From the NCBI RefSeq assembly GCF_017309385.1, contig NZ_JAFJMJ010000002.1, forward strand, positions 1,054,001 through 1,118,000: a stretch of 64,000 nt of DNA, written 5' to 3'. A program made the position numbers and the translations under genes. The DNA is from Amycolatopsis sp. 195334CR (GTDB lineage: Bacteria > Actinomycetota > Actinomycetes > Mycobacteriales > Pseudonocardiaceae). The notes beneath the pieces are model-generated. The model was given only the letters and a program-made list of their open reading frames with translations, did no database searches and was not told the DNA's origin. Shown here in pieces: positions 8,588 to 19,150 of the stretch (position 1 is the stretch's first letter; every line of letters begins with the position of its first letter).

Positions 8588-8640
8588 GCTGTGAATGTGG
8601 CTTTCACAGCGAAATCGGCAGTGAAAGCCACATTCACAGC
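8588..8640. terminator. Convergent-gap inverted repeat, copy 2
   Basis: Perfect 20-bp arms at 8588-8607 and 8621-8640 around a 13-base loop, core GTGAATGTGGCTTTCAC. It ends 6 bases before the stop of the convergent GMC oxidoreductase gene. Same family as copies at 421, 20486, 34138 and 42620. Confidence 0.75.
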
Positions 8641-8646
8641 GGGGGG

Positions 8647-10200
8647 TCAGGGCCGGGCGTCTTCGGCGATCATGTCGGCGCAGCGTTCGCCGATGGCCAT
8701 GGTGGTGATGCACGGGTTCACCGCGACCAGGAACGGCATGACCGAGCCGTCGCACACGCGGAGGCCCTCGACTCCCCGGACCCGCAGGCGTTCGTCCAAG
8801 GGGGCCAGCCGGTCGTCCGCGCTGCCCATCTTCACCGTGCACGAGGGGTGGTACACGGTGTTGTGCGTCTTGCGCAGGTAGTCGGCGATCTCGTCATCCG
8901 TCTGAGCCTCGGCGCCGGGGGCCAGTTCGGCGCCCGCGTACGCCGCCATCGCGGGTTGCGCGACGATCTCCCTGGCCAGGCGCACGCCGTAGGTCATCAC
9001 GCGCATGTCGTGCGGGTCGGTGAAGTAACGCGGATCCACCTTCGGCCGGTCGCGGAAGTCCCTGGTGCGCAGGCGAACCGTGCCGGTGGAGCGGCTGCGG
9101 GTGACGTTCGGCGTCAGGCAGAAGCCGTTCTCCGTGGTGGGATAACCGTGCCGCAGGGTGTTCAGGTCGAACGGCACCGAACCGTAGTGGAACATCAGGT
9201 CCGGCCGATCGAGACCGGGCTCGGTGGTGGTGAAGATGCCGATCTCCCACCACTGCGTGGATTCGGTGACCATCGGCTGCTTGGCCTCCCACTGGACCAG
9301 CCCCTCCGGGTGGTCCTGCAGGTTCTCCCCGACGCCGGGCGAGTCCACCAGCACCTCGACCCCCACCTCGCGCAGGTGCTCGGCTGGGCCGATGCCCGAC
9401 AGCATCAGCAGCTTCGGCGAGTCGATCGCACCGGCGCTCACGATCACCTCGCGACGGGCGCGAATTTCGAGGCTGTGCAACAGATCCGGCGCCTGGTACT
9501 CGACGCCGACGCAGCGCTTGCCGTCGAAGACCAGCTTCTTCGCCCGCAGGCCGGTCTTGACCTCCAGGTTCGGCCGCTTCCCGATGATCGGGTGCAGGTA
9601 CGACACCGAGGCCGAGGAACGCGTGCCGTCCTCGCGGGCGTTGATCTGGAACCAGTTCGCGCCGTGCGTCACCGTCTTGCCGGAGTTGAACTCGGTGCGC
9701 GGGATACCGGTCTGCTCACAGGCCTCCAGCAGCGCCACGCCGACCGGGTCGTGCGGTGGCACCGAGCGCAGCGTCACCGGACCGGACCGGCCGTGGTGCT
9801 CACCCGGCCCGTCATTCGTCTCGAGTTCCTTGTACAGCGGGAAGATGTCCGCCGCCGACCAGCCGGGCAGGCCGAGCGAGGCCCACTCGTCGAGGTCCTC
9901 GGCCGGCGCCCAGAACGCGATGCACGAGTTGTGCGAGGAACAACCACCGAGCACCTTCGCCCTGGCGTGGCGCAGGAACGAGTTGCCCGACTCCTGCGGC
10001 TCGACCAGGTAGTCCCAGTCGTAGGCCGACTCCAGCAGGCCCATCCACCGGTCCAGCCGCAGGATCGCGTCGTCGTCCACATCGGACGGTCCGGCTTCGA
10101 GCAGGCAGACGGTGACCGACGAGTCCTCCGACAAGCGCGCCGCCAGCACCGAACCGGCGGTCCCCCCGCCCACGATGACGTAGTCGAACTCCTCGCTCAC
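8647..10200 (-). CDS. GMC family oxidoreductase (choline dehydrogenase-like)
   Basis: 517 residues. FAD-binding N-terminus [19 protein letters not shown] with the ribose-binding Glu in LLEAGP, the GMC signature region [15 protein letters not shown] around residue 85, and the C-terminal active-site His in [10 protein letters not shown] followed by [17 protein letters not shown]. These flavoenzymes oxidise alcohols to aldehydes. With the ALDH and APC permease of the same operon the best guess is choline to betaine aldehyde, as BetA, but other amino-alcohols are possible. The GTG at 10200 overlaps the permease stop (GTGA). Confidence 0.8.
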   Translation of the reverse strand: MSEEFDYVIVGGGTAGSVLAARLSEDSSVTVCLLEAGPSDVDDDAILRLDRWMGLLESAYDWDYLVEPQESGNSFLRHARAKVLGGCSSHNSCIAFWAPAEDLDEWASLGLPGWSAADIFPLYKELETNDGPGEHHGRSGPVTLRSVPPHDPVGVALLEACEQTGIPRTEFNSGKTVTHGANWFQINAREDGTRSSASVSYLHPIIGKRPNLEVKTGLRAKKLVFDGKRCVGVEYQAPDLLHSLEIRARREVIVSAGAIDSPKLLMLSGIGPAEHLREVGVEVLVDSPGVGENLQDHPEGLVQWEAKQPMVTESTQWWEIGIFTTTEPGLDRPDLMFHYGSVPFDLNTLRHGYPTTENGFCLTPNVTRSRSTGTVRLRTRDFRDRPKVDPRYFTDPHDMRVMTYGVRLAREIVAQPAMAAYAGAELAPGAEAQTDDEIADYLRKTHNTVYHPSCTVKMGSADDRLAPLDERLRVRGVEGLRVCDGSVMPFLVAVNPCITTMAIGERCADMIAEDARP

Positions 10201-11708
10201 GCGGTTTCCTCCTGTGTCTCCGGGACTTCCGCCCGGTGGTCGTCGAGAATGCCGGTGCGGTGGCGCAGCCGGAACCAGTAGTAGGCGAAGCCGAGCACGG
10301 CCACGCCGCCGACGAACAGCACCGCGCCCCACTCCAGGTACCAGTGGTAGGGCTCGGTCGCGTTGTAGACGTCCCGCCGCGGCCAGGCCAGGTTCACCAC
10401 GATCCCGGCCCCCCACAGCACACCGAGGATGTTCACCGGCAACCCGAACTTGCCCAGCGAGAAGTACTTCACCCCGGGCGTCTCCGGCGGCGGCCACTGC
10501 CCGCGGAACCGCTTCACCAGCATCGGCACGGTCACCAGCAGGTAGGCGATGTAGATCATGATGATGCCGATGCTGGTGATCACCGTGAAGATCTGCGGCT
10601 GGTTGATGTTGACCACCAGGATCACCAGCGCCAGCACCCCGGTCACCACCGCCGGGATCACCGGGGTCTTGGTCTTCGGCGAGATCCGGGCCAGCTTCGA
10701 CCCGGCGGGCAGCGCGTTGTCGCGCGCCATCGCGAACATCATCCGGATCGCCGCCGACTGCACCGCCAGGTTGCACACGGTGATCGCGATGACCACGGTG
10801 ATCAGGAAGATCTTGCCCACCGTGCTGCCCAGCACGTCGAGCACGATGAACTGGAGCCCGCCGGTGGCGATCTCCGGGTTGTTGATGTCGCTCACCGACA
10901 TCAGCGCGAACAGCAGGATCAGCCCGCCGATCACGAACGAGGCGATCAGCGCGCGCAGGATGGCCTTCGGCGCGTTGCGGCGCGGGTTGTGCGACTCCTC
11001 GCCGAGCGAGCTGGCCGTGTCGAAGCCGTACATCACGTAGGTCGAGGCGAGCGAAGCCACCAGGAACGCGCCGAGGTACCCCATGCTGTGCCCGGCCCCG
11101 GTGTCCTGCGTCTCCATCACCACCTCGGGCCCGCGGGTGATGTTGGCCGCCAGCAGCACGATCAGCAGCACCGCGGCGATCAGCTCGATGAACACCCCGG
11201 CGCTGTTGATCATCGCCATCAGCTTCACCCCCCAGGCGTTGACCAGGGTGGTGAACAGGATCAGCGCCGAGCCGAGGATCACCGCGTTCACCGCGGGGTT
11301 CTCCACGAACTGGAAGAAGTCCAGGATCTGCGGCAGCGTGATCTGGTACGCCAGCGCCACCGAAGCGATGGTCACGATCGACGCGGTCAGCATCATCCAC
11401 CCGGCCAGCCACGCCACGTGCTGGCTGCCGAGCCGCTTCGACCAGTTGTAGATCGAGCCGGCCACCGGGTAGTGCGCGGCCAGTTCGGCGAAGGACAGCG
11501 CCACCATCAGCTGCCCGGCGAACACCAGCGGCCACGACCACCAGTAGGCCGGGCCGCCGAAGCTGAAGCCGAAGTAGAACAGCTGGAACGTGCCGGTGAG
11601 GATGGAGATGTAGGAGATGCCGGCCGCGAAGGTGTGGAAGTTCCCGAGTGTTCTCTCCAGCTCCTGCTTGTAGCCGAAACCTGCCAGGCCGTCGTCGGTC
11701 TGACTCAT
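10197..11708 (-). CDS. APC family permease of the ACT (amino acid/choline) type
   Basis: 503 residues with about 12 membrane segments. The N-terminus [20 protein letters not shown] and the motif [21 protein letters not shown] around residue 90 match the amino acid/choline transporter branch (GABA or choline permeases). A conserved [15 protein letters not shown] loop sits near residue 245. It is the middle gene of an operon with an aldehyde dehydrogenase (36 bases upstream) and a GMC oxidoreductase (overlapping downstream), which suggests it imports the substrate of that pathway. The start at 11708 is favoured over 11717 because AAGGATGG lies at proper spacing. Confidence 0.8.
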   Translation of the reverse strand: MSQTDDGLAGFGYKQELERTLGNFHTFAAGISYISILTGTFQLFYFGFSFGGPAYWWSWPLVFAGQLMVALSFAELAAHYPVAGSIYNWSKRLGSQHVAWLAGWMMLTASIVTIASVALAYQITLPQILDFFQFVENPAVNAVILGSALILFTTLVNAWGVKLMAMINSAGVFIELIAAVLLIVLLAANITRGPEVVMETQDTGAGHSMGYLGAFLVASLASTYVMYGFDTASSLGEESHNPRRNAPKAILRALIASFVIGGLILLFALMSVSDINNPEIATGGLQFIVLDVLGSTVGKIFLITVVIAITVCNLAVQSAAIRMMFAMARDNALPAGSKLARISPKTKTPVIPAVVTGVLALVILVVNINQPQIFTVITSIGIIMIYIAYLLVTVPMLVKRFRGQWPPPETPGVKYFSLGKFGLPVNILGVLWGAGIVVNLAWPRRDVYNATEPYHWYLEWGAVLFVGGVAVLGFAYYWFRLRHRTGILDDHRAEVPETQEETA

Positions 11709-11743
11709 CGCCACCATCCTTCTGCTAGACGTGGTAGCCGCGG

Positions 11744-13222
11744 TTAGCGCTGCTCCCCGGAGAACCAGTGCTGCGGGCCCGGGCGGGTGTTCTGGTACAC
11801 GTGCTTGGCTTCCTGGTACTCGGCGAGCCCGGTCGGGCCCAGTTCGCGGCCGAACCCGGACTGCTTGAACCCACCCCACTCGGCCTGCGGCAGGTACGGG
11901 TGGTAGTCGTTGATCCAGACGGTGCCGTGCCGCAGGCGGTTCGCCACGCGCTGCGCCTTGGACACGTCCGCGGTGAACACCCCGCCGGCCAGGCCGTAGT
12001 GCGTGTCGTTGGCGATGCGGATCGCGTCGTCCTCGTCGGTGAAGGTCTCCACGGTCAGCACCGGCCCGAACGACTCCTCGCGGACCGCGTAACTGCCCTG
12101 CGCGACGCCGTCCAGCACGGTCGGCAGGTAGTAGTGGCCACCGGTGAACTTCTCGCCCTCGGGCCGCTTCCCGCCGGTGCGCAGCACGGCGCCCTCGGCG
12201 ATCGCCTTGGCCACGTAGTCCTCGACCTTGGCCAGGTGCGCGGCGGAGATCAGCGGCCCGGTCTCGGCGTCCGGGTCGAACGGCCCGCCGATCCGGATCT
12301 GCTCGGCGCGGCGCACGATCTCGTCGACCAGCCGGTCGTGCAGCTCCTCCTGCACGATCAGCCGCGCCCCGGCCGAGCAGACCTGGCCGGAGTGCAGGAA
12401 CACCGCGGTCAGCGCGAAGTCCACCGCGGTGTCGAAGTCGGCGTCGGCGAAGACCACGTTCGGGTTCTTGCCGCCGAGTTCCAGCGCCACCTTCTTGACC
12501 GTGGCCGCGGCGGCCGCGGCGACGATCCGGCCGGTGGCCAGCCCGCCGGTGAACGAGACCAGGTCCACGTCCGGGTGCTCGGACAGCGGCGCGCCCGCCT
12601 CGGGCCCGGCGCCCAGCACCAGGTTGGCCACCCCGTCCGGCACGCCGGCCTCCATCAGCAGGCGCATCAGCATGATCGAGGTGTGCGGGGTCAGCTCGCT
12701 CGGCTTGAGCACGAAGGTGTTGCCCGCGGCCAGCGCCGGGGCCACCTTCCAGGCGGTCTGCAGCAGCGGGTAGTTCCACGGCGTGATCAGCCCGCACACC
12801 CCGACCGGCTCGTAGGTGATCCGGCTGATCGCGTCGGGGTTGCCGGTGTCGACCACCCGGCCGGCGTCCTGCCCGGCGAGCTTGCCGAAGTAGCGGAAGC
12901 AGGCGGCGATGTCGTCCATGTCGTACTCGCTCTCCACCAGCCGCTTGCCGGTGTCGAGCGATTCCGCCCTGGCGAAGCTCGCCTTGTCGCGCTCCAGCAG
13001 CTGCGCCACCCGGAGCAGGACGTCACCGCGTGCCCAGCTCGGCGTGGACGGCCACGGCCCGTTGTCGAAGGCGTCGCGTGCGGCGGCGATGGCCGCCTCG
13101 GTGTCCTCGCGGGTGCCTTCGGCGACCTCGGCGACCAGTGAACCGTTGGCCGGGCACCGGATCTCCCTGGTGTTCCCCGCCTGCGAGGCCACCCACTGCC
13201 CACCGATGAAGAAGTCCGCCAT
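11744..13222 (-). CDS. Betaine-aldehyde dehydrogenase-like ALDH
   Basis: 492 residues, the normal length for NAD(P)-dependent aldehyde dehydrogenases. Visible are [14 protein letters not shown], the glutamate motif [14 protein letters not shown] near residue 255, and the catalytic cysteine in [11 protein letters not shown] near residue 290. Together with the GMC oxidoreductase it would form a two-step alcohol to acid oxidation, most simply choline to glycine betaine. ATG at 13222 is preceded by AGAGGG. It is the first gene of the operon; the 103 bases upstream must hold the promoter, and no betI-type regulator is adjacent. Confidence 0.82.
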   Translation of the reverse strand: MADFFIGGQWVASQAGNTREIRCPANGSLVAEVAEGTREDTEAAIAAARDAFDNGPWPSTPSWARGDVLLRVAQLLERDKASFARAESLDTGKRLVESEYDMDDIAACFRYFGKLAGQDAGRVVDTGNPDAISRITYEPVGVCGLITPWNYPLLQTAWKVAPALAAGNTFVLKPSELTPHTSIMLMRLLMEAGVPDGVANLVLGAGPEAGAPLSEHPDVDLVSFTGGLATGRIVAAAAAATVKKVALELGGKNPNVVFADADFDTAVDFALTAVFLHSGQVCSAGARLIVQEELHDRLVDEIVRRAEQIRIGGPFDPDAETGPLISAAHLAKVEDYVAKAIAEGAVLRTGGKRPEGEKFTGGHYYLPTVLDGVAQGSYAVREESFGPVLTVETFTDEDDAIRIANDTHYGLAGGVFTADVSKAQRVANRLRHGTVWINDYHPYLPQAEWGGFKQSGFGRELGPTGLAEYQEAKHVYQNTRPGPQHWFSGEQR

Positions 13223-13325
13223 CTGCCCTCTTTCGACCTGTGTCCCGTGTTCGCGCGCGTGCGAGGGGGAATCCTACGCCGATCGGGCGGTTTGGCTATC
13301 CGGCCGAGACGGACCGGTGATTTCT

Positions 13326-14486
13326 CTAACGCGGTGTGGGCTCCCAGGTGGACAGTCGATCGAGTTCCGGGTAGTAGTTCCGCGCCCGGCCCCGGCCGTC
13401 GATCGTCGCGGCCAGCTTCATGCCGACCTTCTCGATCGCGTGGTAGCTGAAGATCGCCAGCGGGATCACCACCAGCAGCAGGCAGAGCGCGGTGACCACG
13501 AAGGCGAGCGGGGTACCGCGGGCGGGCAGCAGCCCGCTGGACCCGAGCACCCGCAACACCGGTTCGTGCCACAGGTACACGCTGTAGCTGGCGACACCGA
13601 CGGTCACCAGCGGGCGCCAGCTCAGGAACCGCGGCGGGGCGGCGGTGGTCATCGTGGTGCTGGTGATCACCAGCGCGCAGCCGAGGCCGACCACGGTGTG
13701 CGCGAAGGCTTCCGAGAGCCCGGCCGTGTGTGCCAGATAGACCAGTGCCGCGCCGGTGAGCGCGAACCCGGCGCGCTGCCAGCGCGCGGCGAGCCGGAAC
13801 CCGGCCGCCGACGCGACCGCCATCAGCAGGCCGATGGCGAACAGGTCCAGTTTGGCCAGTGGGCCGAACCAGACCGACCACCGGTCGGACGGCACGTCCC
13901 AGGCGTACTTCGCCAGGACCTTGTACCCCAGGCTGATCGCGACCAGGGTGCCGGCACCGGCGCACAGCACGGCCAGTTTCGTCCGCGCACCGGCGAATCG
14001 CGCGCACAACCGGTAGGCGAGCGGGCCGAGCACGGCCAGCAGCAGGTAGAAGTGCATCTCGTCGGCGAGCGACCAGGCCGGGCCGTTGGTCCAGAAGATG
14101 TAGTCGTCGCTGTAGACGTGCGTGAAGGTCAGGTGCAGCACCAGATCCCGCCAGTTCCCGGGGAACTCGGGATTGGTCAGCGTCCAGACCAGCAGCACCA
14201 CCAGGAAGTACAGCGGCACCAGGCGGGCGATCCGCTTCACCAGGAACACCCTGGCGGGTCTGGGTTCGCTGTGCCCGAGCGCGGCGCGGGCAACCGGGAT
14301 GCCGAGCAGGAAACCGGAGAGCACGAAGAACATCGCCACGAACAGGTCGGTGGCGAGCAGGACCTCGTGCCACACCGTGCCTTCCAGCGGCCAGTGCGCG
14401 GTGCGGTTGGACTGGTAGGCGTGGAACACCGCGACCGCGACCGCCGCCAGCGCGCGGTAGACATCGAGCTGGTAACGCTGCTTCAC
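13326..14486 (-). CDS. Acyltransferase family 3 membrane protein (OafA/YrhL-like)
   Basis: 386 residues with about ten membrane segments. It opens with LDVYRALAAVAVAVFHAYQS, the family's conserved Arg and His region, followed by FVLSGFLLGIPVARA. These proteins move acetyl or other acyl groups onto cell-surface or secreted sugars. The GTG at 14486 overlaps the stop of the glycosyltransferase gene (GTGA), so the two products are likely made together and may build and decorate one extracellular polysaccharide. No SGNH domain is fused. Confidence 0.85.
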   Translation of the reverse strand: MKQRYQLDVYRALAAVAVAVFHAYQSNRTAHWPLEGTVWHEVLLATDLFVAMFFVLSGFLLGIPVARAALGHSEPRPARVFLVKRIARLVPLYFLVVLLVWTLTNPEFPGNWRDLVLHLTFTHVYSDDYIFWTNGPAWSLADEMHFYLLLAVLGPLAYRLCARFAGARTKLAVLCAGAGTLVAISLGYKVLAKYAWDVPSDRWSVWFGPLAKLDLFAIGLLMAVASAAGFRLAARWQRAGFALTGAALVYLAHTAGLSEAFAHTVVGLGCALVITSTTMTTAAPPRFLSWRPLVTVGVASYSVYLWHEPVLRVLGSSGLLPARGTPLAFVVTALCLLLVVIPLAIFSYHAIEKVGMKLAATIDGRGRARNYYPELDRLSTWEPTPR

Positions 14487-16387
14487 GCGTTCTCACCCCG
14501 CACCGGTACCTGCCGCGGGGTGATCGCCCACTTGCGCTCCCCGGTGAGTTCCTTCAGCTGCGCCACGCGCGCCACGTGGTTCTTGAATTCGGTGTAGAAC
14601 ACCAGCGAAACCACGAGGTAGGCGAGGAACCACCGCGGGTGCTTGCGCACTTCGGGGGCGGCCAGCCGCCACGCGAACAGCACCTGGCTCGGCCCGGCGG
14701 AGAAGGTGTAGAGCGTGCACAACACGAACGTGGGCACGAACCAGTCCATTTCGGTGATCCCGCCTTCGCGCCAGGCGATGTAGCCGATCACCGGGATCAT
14801 CTGCAGCGCCAGCCACGGGAACACCTCGCGCCAGCCGAGCAGGAAGGTGATGCCGAGCTTGTTGCGCGCGGTCAGTTCGTCCGACCTGAGCGCGTTGCGC
14901 AGGTGCCGCCGCGACACCTGGAACCAGCCCTGCGCCCAGCGGATCCGCTGCTTCCACAACGCCGAAAGCGTGGCGGGCGCCAGTTCCCGGCTCACCAGCG
15001 CCGGATCGTTGCGCACGGTCCGGCCCGACAGCAGCACGCGCATCGAGGAGTCGATGTCCTCGGTCAGCATCTGGCCGTGCATCCGGGTCTCGTGCAGCAC
15101 CTGCGTGCGCCAGAACCCGTTGGAGCCACCGAAGATGCCGAACCCGTGGAGCTTGGTGCGGCCGGGGTGGCTGACCGCGTAGATCGACTCGAACTCCACC
15201 GCGACCGTGCGCGAAACCCAGGAGGCCGAACCGTTGCGGATCACGCAGTGGCCCTGCACCACGTCGGCGCCGTGCGAGATCCACCGCCAGGCGCGGTCGA
15301 AGGCGTTGGGCGCCGGGTGGTGGTCGGCGTCGAACACGCCGACGAACTCCCCGGTGACCACCTCGAGGGCGGCGTTGACGTTCTGCGCCTTGGAGGTCGA
15401 GTACGGCACCTCCATCACCACCAGCCGCGGGTCCTCGGCGGCCAGCGCCCGCAGGTCGTCCTCGACCGGCAGCGGCTGCGGGGTGTTGTAGGCCAGGATG
15501 ATCTGCAGCGGGGCGTCGTAGTCCTGGCGCAGGAACGCGTGCAGGGTGTCGACGATGGTGGCGGCCTCGTTCGGCAGGTAGGCCGGGATGATCGCGGACG
15601 CGGCGGGCTGCGGCGAGGCGGGGGAGTCCGGTGGCCGGTCCGGGTCGAGCGCGTGCAGGTTCTCCACCCAGATCACCACCGAGGTGACCACCAGCGAGAC
15701 GGTCACCAGCAGGTAGGCGGGCGTGCCGAGGTCGACCCCGGCGCGGTAGGCCAGGATCAGCCCGGCGAACGGCGCCACCACGCCGATCAGCACGGTGGCC
15801 AGCGCCTGCAGCACGGTCCGCAACGGCCCGCCGGAGGAGCGCTTGGCGTGCCGGGCGGGTGGTGCCGGGGTCCACCGGCGCGGGATCAGGTCGACCTGGC
15901 CGGTGGCCAGCTCGACCGCTTCGGTGGCGCGCCGCACCAGCTGGTCGGGATCGGTGCAGGCGGGCCGGTCGGCGGCGTCGGCCCAGCCGATCACCGGGGT
16001 GACCGCGAGGTGGTCGTCGCCGAGGCGGACCGGCAGCCGGGCCAGCCGGGTGGACACGCCCTCCAGCCGGGCGCGGACCTGCCAGGCGGCCGCGCCGCGC
16101 AGGGTGAGCACCAGCCCGCCGTGCCCGTCCGGGGCCAGGTGCTCCTGCTCGGACAGCTCCGGCCGCAGCATCCAGGCGACTTCCTCGAGCACGCGGTCCA
16201 CGCCCTTGTGCCCGAAGCGGGATTCGATGCGCGGCGCCTCGACGAACCGGACCACCGCGACCACCGGCGGGCGCCGGTGCGCGGCCGGTCCGCTGAGCGC
16301 GCGTGCGGTCTGGTGGTGCCAGTGTTCGGCCGGCGCCAACGCCGGCAGCGATCCGCGAGCAGCGGGAATCGGCACGGTAAAGCTCAC
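14483..16387 (-). CDS. Family 2 membrane glycosyltransferase with degenerate GGDEF-like N-terminus
   Basis: About 634 residues from the GTG at 16387; the frame is open to 16516, but that part is less GC-rich and probably leader. Residues 45-175 look like a worn GGDEF fold: RFGHKGVDRVLEEVAWMLR matches the GH..GD.vL helix, DGHGGLVLTL takes the place of the GGDEF turn, and DPDQLVRRATEAVELA matches the closing helix. Two membrane segments follow, then a GT-A domain with DADHHP, TEDID and the processive QRIRWAQGW motif, and three or four C-terminal membrane segments. It probably makes a beta-linked polysaccharide. It is translationally coupled to the acyltransferase. Confidence 0.8.
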   Translation of the reverse strand: MSFTVPIPAARGSLPALAPAEHWHHQTARALSGPAAHRRPPVVAVVRFVEAPRIESRFGHKGVDRVLEEVAWMLRPELSEQEHLAPDGHGGLVLTLRGAAAWQVRARLEGVSTRLARLPVRLGDDHLAVTPVIGWADAADRPACTDPDQLVRRATEAVELATGQVDLIPRRWTPAPPARHAKRSSGGPLRTVLQALATVLIGVVAPFAGLILAYRAGVDLGTPAYLLVTVSLVVTSVVIWVENLHALDPDRPPDSPASPQPAASAIIPAYLPNEAATIVDTLHAFLRQDYDAPLQIILAYNTPQPLPVEDDLRALAAEDPRLVVMEVPYSTSKAQNVNAALEVVTGEFVGVFDADHHPAPNAFDRAWRWISHGADVVQGHCVIRNGSASWVSRTVAVEFESIYAVSHPGRTKLHGFGIFGGSNGFWRTQVLHETRMHGQMLTEDIDSSMRVLLSGRTVRNDPALVSRELAPATLSALWKQRIRWAQGWFQVSRRHLRNALRSDELTARNKLGITFLLGWREVFPWLALQMIPVIGYIAWREGGITEMDWFVPTFVLCTLYTFSAGPSQVLFAWRLAAPEVRKHPRWFLAYLVVSLVFYTEFKNHVARVAQLKELTGERKWAITPRQVPVRGENA

Positions 16388-16670
16388 CCCCGAGTGTGAA
16401 TCGATCGAGCCTTTCGCGGGGGTCACGCTACGAGCAGTGACCACCCGGCTGGCTAGAGCAACCGGATCAAGTGAGAGGCGCTTCACATACTTTCGATATT
16501 GATGGTTTGTTTCCAACCATTGACGGCCAGGTGAAGCGGGTTGCTCCGCCGCAGGCCAGGGCCCGGATCACCCGGTCGTGACGTGATGCCAGCCGCGTGG
16601 CGGATCCGGCGGTCACCCGGCTCCGTAGACTGGGCGGTCGACGGACTTGGTCGAGCGGGCGAGGTGGAGC
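16388..16670. promoter_or_regulatory. Divergent promoter region of the glycosyltransferase operon and dxs
   Basis: These 283 bases contain no convincing gene. They are less GC-rich than their surroundings near 16480-16525 and include a small palindrome, ATGGTT (16502-16507) and AACCAT (16515-16520). A GAGGTGGAG ribosome site precedes dxs at 16671. Which strand the palindrome serves is unclear. Confidence 0.4.
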
Positions 16671-18581
16671 GTGACGTTGCTGGATTCCGTGCACGGACCG
16701 GCGGACCTGAAGCGGCTGGAACCCGGCGAGCTGGAGCAGCTGGCCGGGGAGATCCGGGACTTCCTGGTCGAGAAGGTGTGCCGGACCGGTGGTCACCTCG
16801 GCCCGAACCTGGGCGTGGTGGAGCTGACCATGGCCCTGCACCGGGTGTTCGACTCGCCGTCCGACGCGATCGTCTGGGACGTCGGGCACCAGAGCTACGT
16901 GCACAAGATCGTCACCGGCAGGCACCCCGGCTTCGACGGGCTGCGCCAGCAGGGCGGGCTGACCGGCTACCCCTCGCGCGCCGAGAGCGAGCACGACCTG
17001 GTGGAGAACAGCCACGCCTCGGCCGCTTTGTCCTATGTGGACGGCCTGGCGAAGGCGTTCGAGCTGGGTGGCGGCGGCAGGCACGCGGTGGCCGTGGTCG
17101 GCGACGGCGCGCTGACCGGCGGCATGTGCTGGGAGGCGCTGAACAACATCGCCGCCGCCCCGCACCGGCCGGTGGTGATCGTGGTCAACGACAACGGCCG
17201 CTCCTACTCGCCGACCATCGGCGGGCTCGCCGAGCACCTGGCCTCGCTGCGCCTGCGCCCCGGGTACGAGCGGCTGCTCGACGGCGGCCGCGAACTGCTG
17301 CGGCGCACCCCGATCGTGGGCAAGCCGATCTACGCCGCGCTGCACGCGGCCAAGGCCGGGCTCAAGGACGCGGTCAGCCCGCAGCGCATGTTCGCCGACC
17401 TCGGCCTCAAGTACGTCGGCCCGGTCGACGGCCACGACCTGCCCGCGCTGGAGAAGGCGCTGCACAGCGCGAAGGCCTTCGGCGGGCCGGTGATCGTGCA
17501 CGCGGTGACCGAGAAGGGCCACGGTTACCCGCCCGCGGTCAACCACGAGGCCGACCAGATGCACCAGACCGATCCGCTGGACCCGGAGACCGGGCTGCCG
17601 CCGGTCAAGGGCCCGAGCTGGACCGGGGTGTTCGGCGACGAGCTGGCCGCGATCGGCGAGGAGCGCGAGGACGTGGTGGCGATCACCGCGGCCATGCTGC
17701 GCTCGACCGGGCTGCACAAGTTCGCCGAGGCCCACCCGGACCGCTGGTTCGACGTCGGGATCGCCGAGCAGCACGCGGTGGCCTCGGCCGCCGGGCTGGC
17801 GATGGGCGGGATGCACCCGGTGGTGGCCATCTACGCCACCTTCCTCAACCGCGCGTTCGACCAGGTGCTGATGGACGTGGCGCTGCACCGGCAGGCGGTC
17901 ACCTTCGTGCTGGACCGGGCCGGCATCACCGGCCCGGACGGCGCCAGCCACCACGGCATGTGGGACCTGTCGCTGCTCGGCCTGGTGCCCGGGATGCGGG
18001 TGGCCGCGCCGCGTGACGCGGTGACCCTGCGGGAGGAGTTGCGCGAGGCGGTGGCCGTGTCCGACGGGCCGACCGCGCTGCGGTTCTCCCGTGGTGGCGT
18101 GATCGAGTCGGTGCCCGCGGTGGACCGGCTCGGCGTGGTCGACGTGCTGCGCCGCCCGGCCGACGGGGCCGGGGCAGACGTGCTGCTGGTGGCCGTCGGT
18201 GCCTTCGCCAAGCTCGGGCTGGCCGCCGCGGACCGGCTGGCCGACCAGGGCATCGGCGTCACCGTGGTGGACCCGCGGTGGGTGCTGCCGGTGCCCGGTG
18301 AGCTGACCGCGCTGGCCGAGGCGCACCGGCTGGTGGTCACCGTGGAGGACAACGGGCGCCACGGCGGCTTCGGCTCGCTGCTGGCCGCCGCCTTCCGGGA
18401 CGCCGACTGCGCGGTGCCGGTGCGGGATCTCGCCGTGCCGCAACGCTTCCTGGAGCACGGCACGCGGGACGAGGTGCTGGCCGAGGTCGGGCTGACCGCG
18501 CAGGACGTGGCGCGCAAGGTCACCGAATGGGCCTCGAACCTGGTCGGCCAGGACGCTCGCGTCAACGCCCCGCAGGACTGA
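16671..18581 (+). CDS. dxs: 1-deoxy-D-xylulose-5-phosphate synthase
   Basis: 636 residues, the family's usual length. It carries [13 protein letters not shown], the thiamine diphosphate motif [16 protein letters not shown], and the C-terminal transketolase halves with [10 protein letters not shown] and [12 protein letters not shown]. The enzyme joins pyruvate and glyceraldehyde 3-phosphate to DXP, the first step of the MEP isoprenoid route and a precursor for thiamine. The GTG at 16671 has a GAGGTGGAG site and was preferred over the upstream TTG at 16647. It stands alone as a transcription unit, divergent from the glycosyltransferase operon and followed after 59 bases by a sigma factor gene. 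Confidence 0.97.
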   Translation: MTLLDSVHGPADLKRLEPGELEQLAGEIRDFLVEKVCRTGGHLGPNLGVVELTMALHRVFDSPSDAIVWDVGHQSYVHKIVTGRHPGFDGLRQQGGLTGYPSRAESEHDLVENSHASAALSYVDGLAKAFELGGGGRHAVAVVGDGALTGGMCWEALNNIAAAPHRPVVIVVNDNGRSYSPTIGGLAEHLASLRLRPGYERLLDGGRELLRRTPIVGKPIYAALHAAKAGLKDAVSPQRMFADLGLKYVGPVDGHDLPALEKALHSAKAFGGPVIVHAVTEKGHGYPPAVNHEADQMHQTDPLDPETGLPPVKGPSWTGVFGDELAAIGEEREDVVAITAAMLRSTGLHKFAEAHPDRWFDVGIAEQHAVASAAGLAMGGMHPVVAIYATFLNRAFDQVLMDVALHRQAVTFVLDRAGITGPDGASHHGMWDLSLLGLVPGMRVAAPRDAVTLREELREAVAVSDGPTALRFSRGGVIESVPAVDRLGVVDVLRRPADGAGADVLLVAVGAFAKLGLAAADRLADQGIGVTVVDPRWVLPVPGELTALAEAHRLVVTVEDNGRHGGFGSLLAAAFRDADCAVPVRDLAVPQRFLEHGTRDEVLAEVGLTAQDVARKVTEWASNLVGQDARVNAPQD

Positions 18582-18640
18582 CTCAACCTTCCCGCGCTCC
18601 CCGGTGTGATGCCTCGTGAGGACACCACCAAGGGGGTTCG

Positions 18641-19150
18641 GTGAAGGACACGGGAGATTTCGAGGGCTTCGTCTCCGCCCGCTCCCCGGCGCTGCTGCGC
18701 ACGGCGTACCTGCTGTGCGGCGGCGACCGGGGTGCGGCCGAGGACCTGCTCCAGGACGTGCTGGAGCGGATGTACCCGCGCTGGCGCCGCATCCGGGGTG
18801 AACCGGAGGCGTACGCGCGGGCCGCGCTGGCGAACGCGTCGGCGAACCGGTGGCGGCGCCGCTCGCGCCGCGTCGCCGAGGCCCCGTTGCACGACACGGC
18901 CGCGCCTTCCGTGCGCGGGCCGGAAGAGTCCGTTGTGGACCGAGATCATGTGGTGCGCGCGCTGGCCGCACTGCCCGAGAAGATGCGGGCGGTGCTGGTG
19001 CTGCGTTTCTTCGACGACCTGTCCGAAGCGGACACCGCGGCGGCGATGAGCTGCTCGCCGGGCACGGTCAAGAGCCAGACCTCGCGGGGGCTGGCCAGGC
19101 TGCGCGAACTGCTGGGGACGAGCGACGACGTGCTGAACGGGAGCCGATGA
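18641..19150 (+). CDS. SigE-family ECF-type RNA polymerase sigma factor
   Basis: 169 residues. Region 2 is present (FEGFVSARSPALLRTAYLLCGG, AAEDLLQDVLERMYPRW) and region 4 ends with YTHH-like recognition helices (LRFFDDLSEADTAAAMSCSP, GTVKSQTSRGLARLRELL). This is the short actinobacterial SigE/SigM-like class (SigE70). The GTG at 18641 follows AAGGGGG. Its ATGA stop overlaps the next gene, whose product is a single-pass membrane protein, so that partner probably works as the anti-sigma factor. Target promoters are unknown. Confidence 0.9.
   Translation: MKDTGDFEGFVSARSPALLRTAYLLCGGDRGAAEDLLQDVLERMYPRWRRIRGEPEAYARAALANASANRWRRRSRRVAEAPLHDTAAPSVRGPEESVVDRDHVVRALAALPEKMRAVLVLRFFDDLSEADTAAAMSCSPGTVKSQTSRGLARLRELLGTSDDVLNGSR

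Noticed and set aside
16467-18971. 834-residue minus-strand frame opposite dxs and the sigma factor
   Set aside because: It spans two real genes with clear motifs on the other strand and has only low-complexity composition.
18850-19146. Upstream extension of the sigma partner protein into the sigma gene frame
   Set aside because: The extension is the antiphase translation of the sigma factor and is Arg/Gly-rich; the ATGA overlap start at 19147 is far better.
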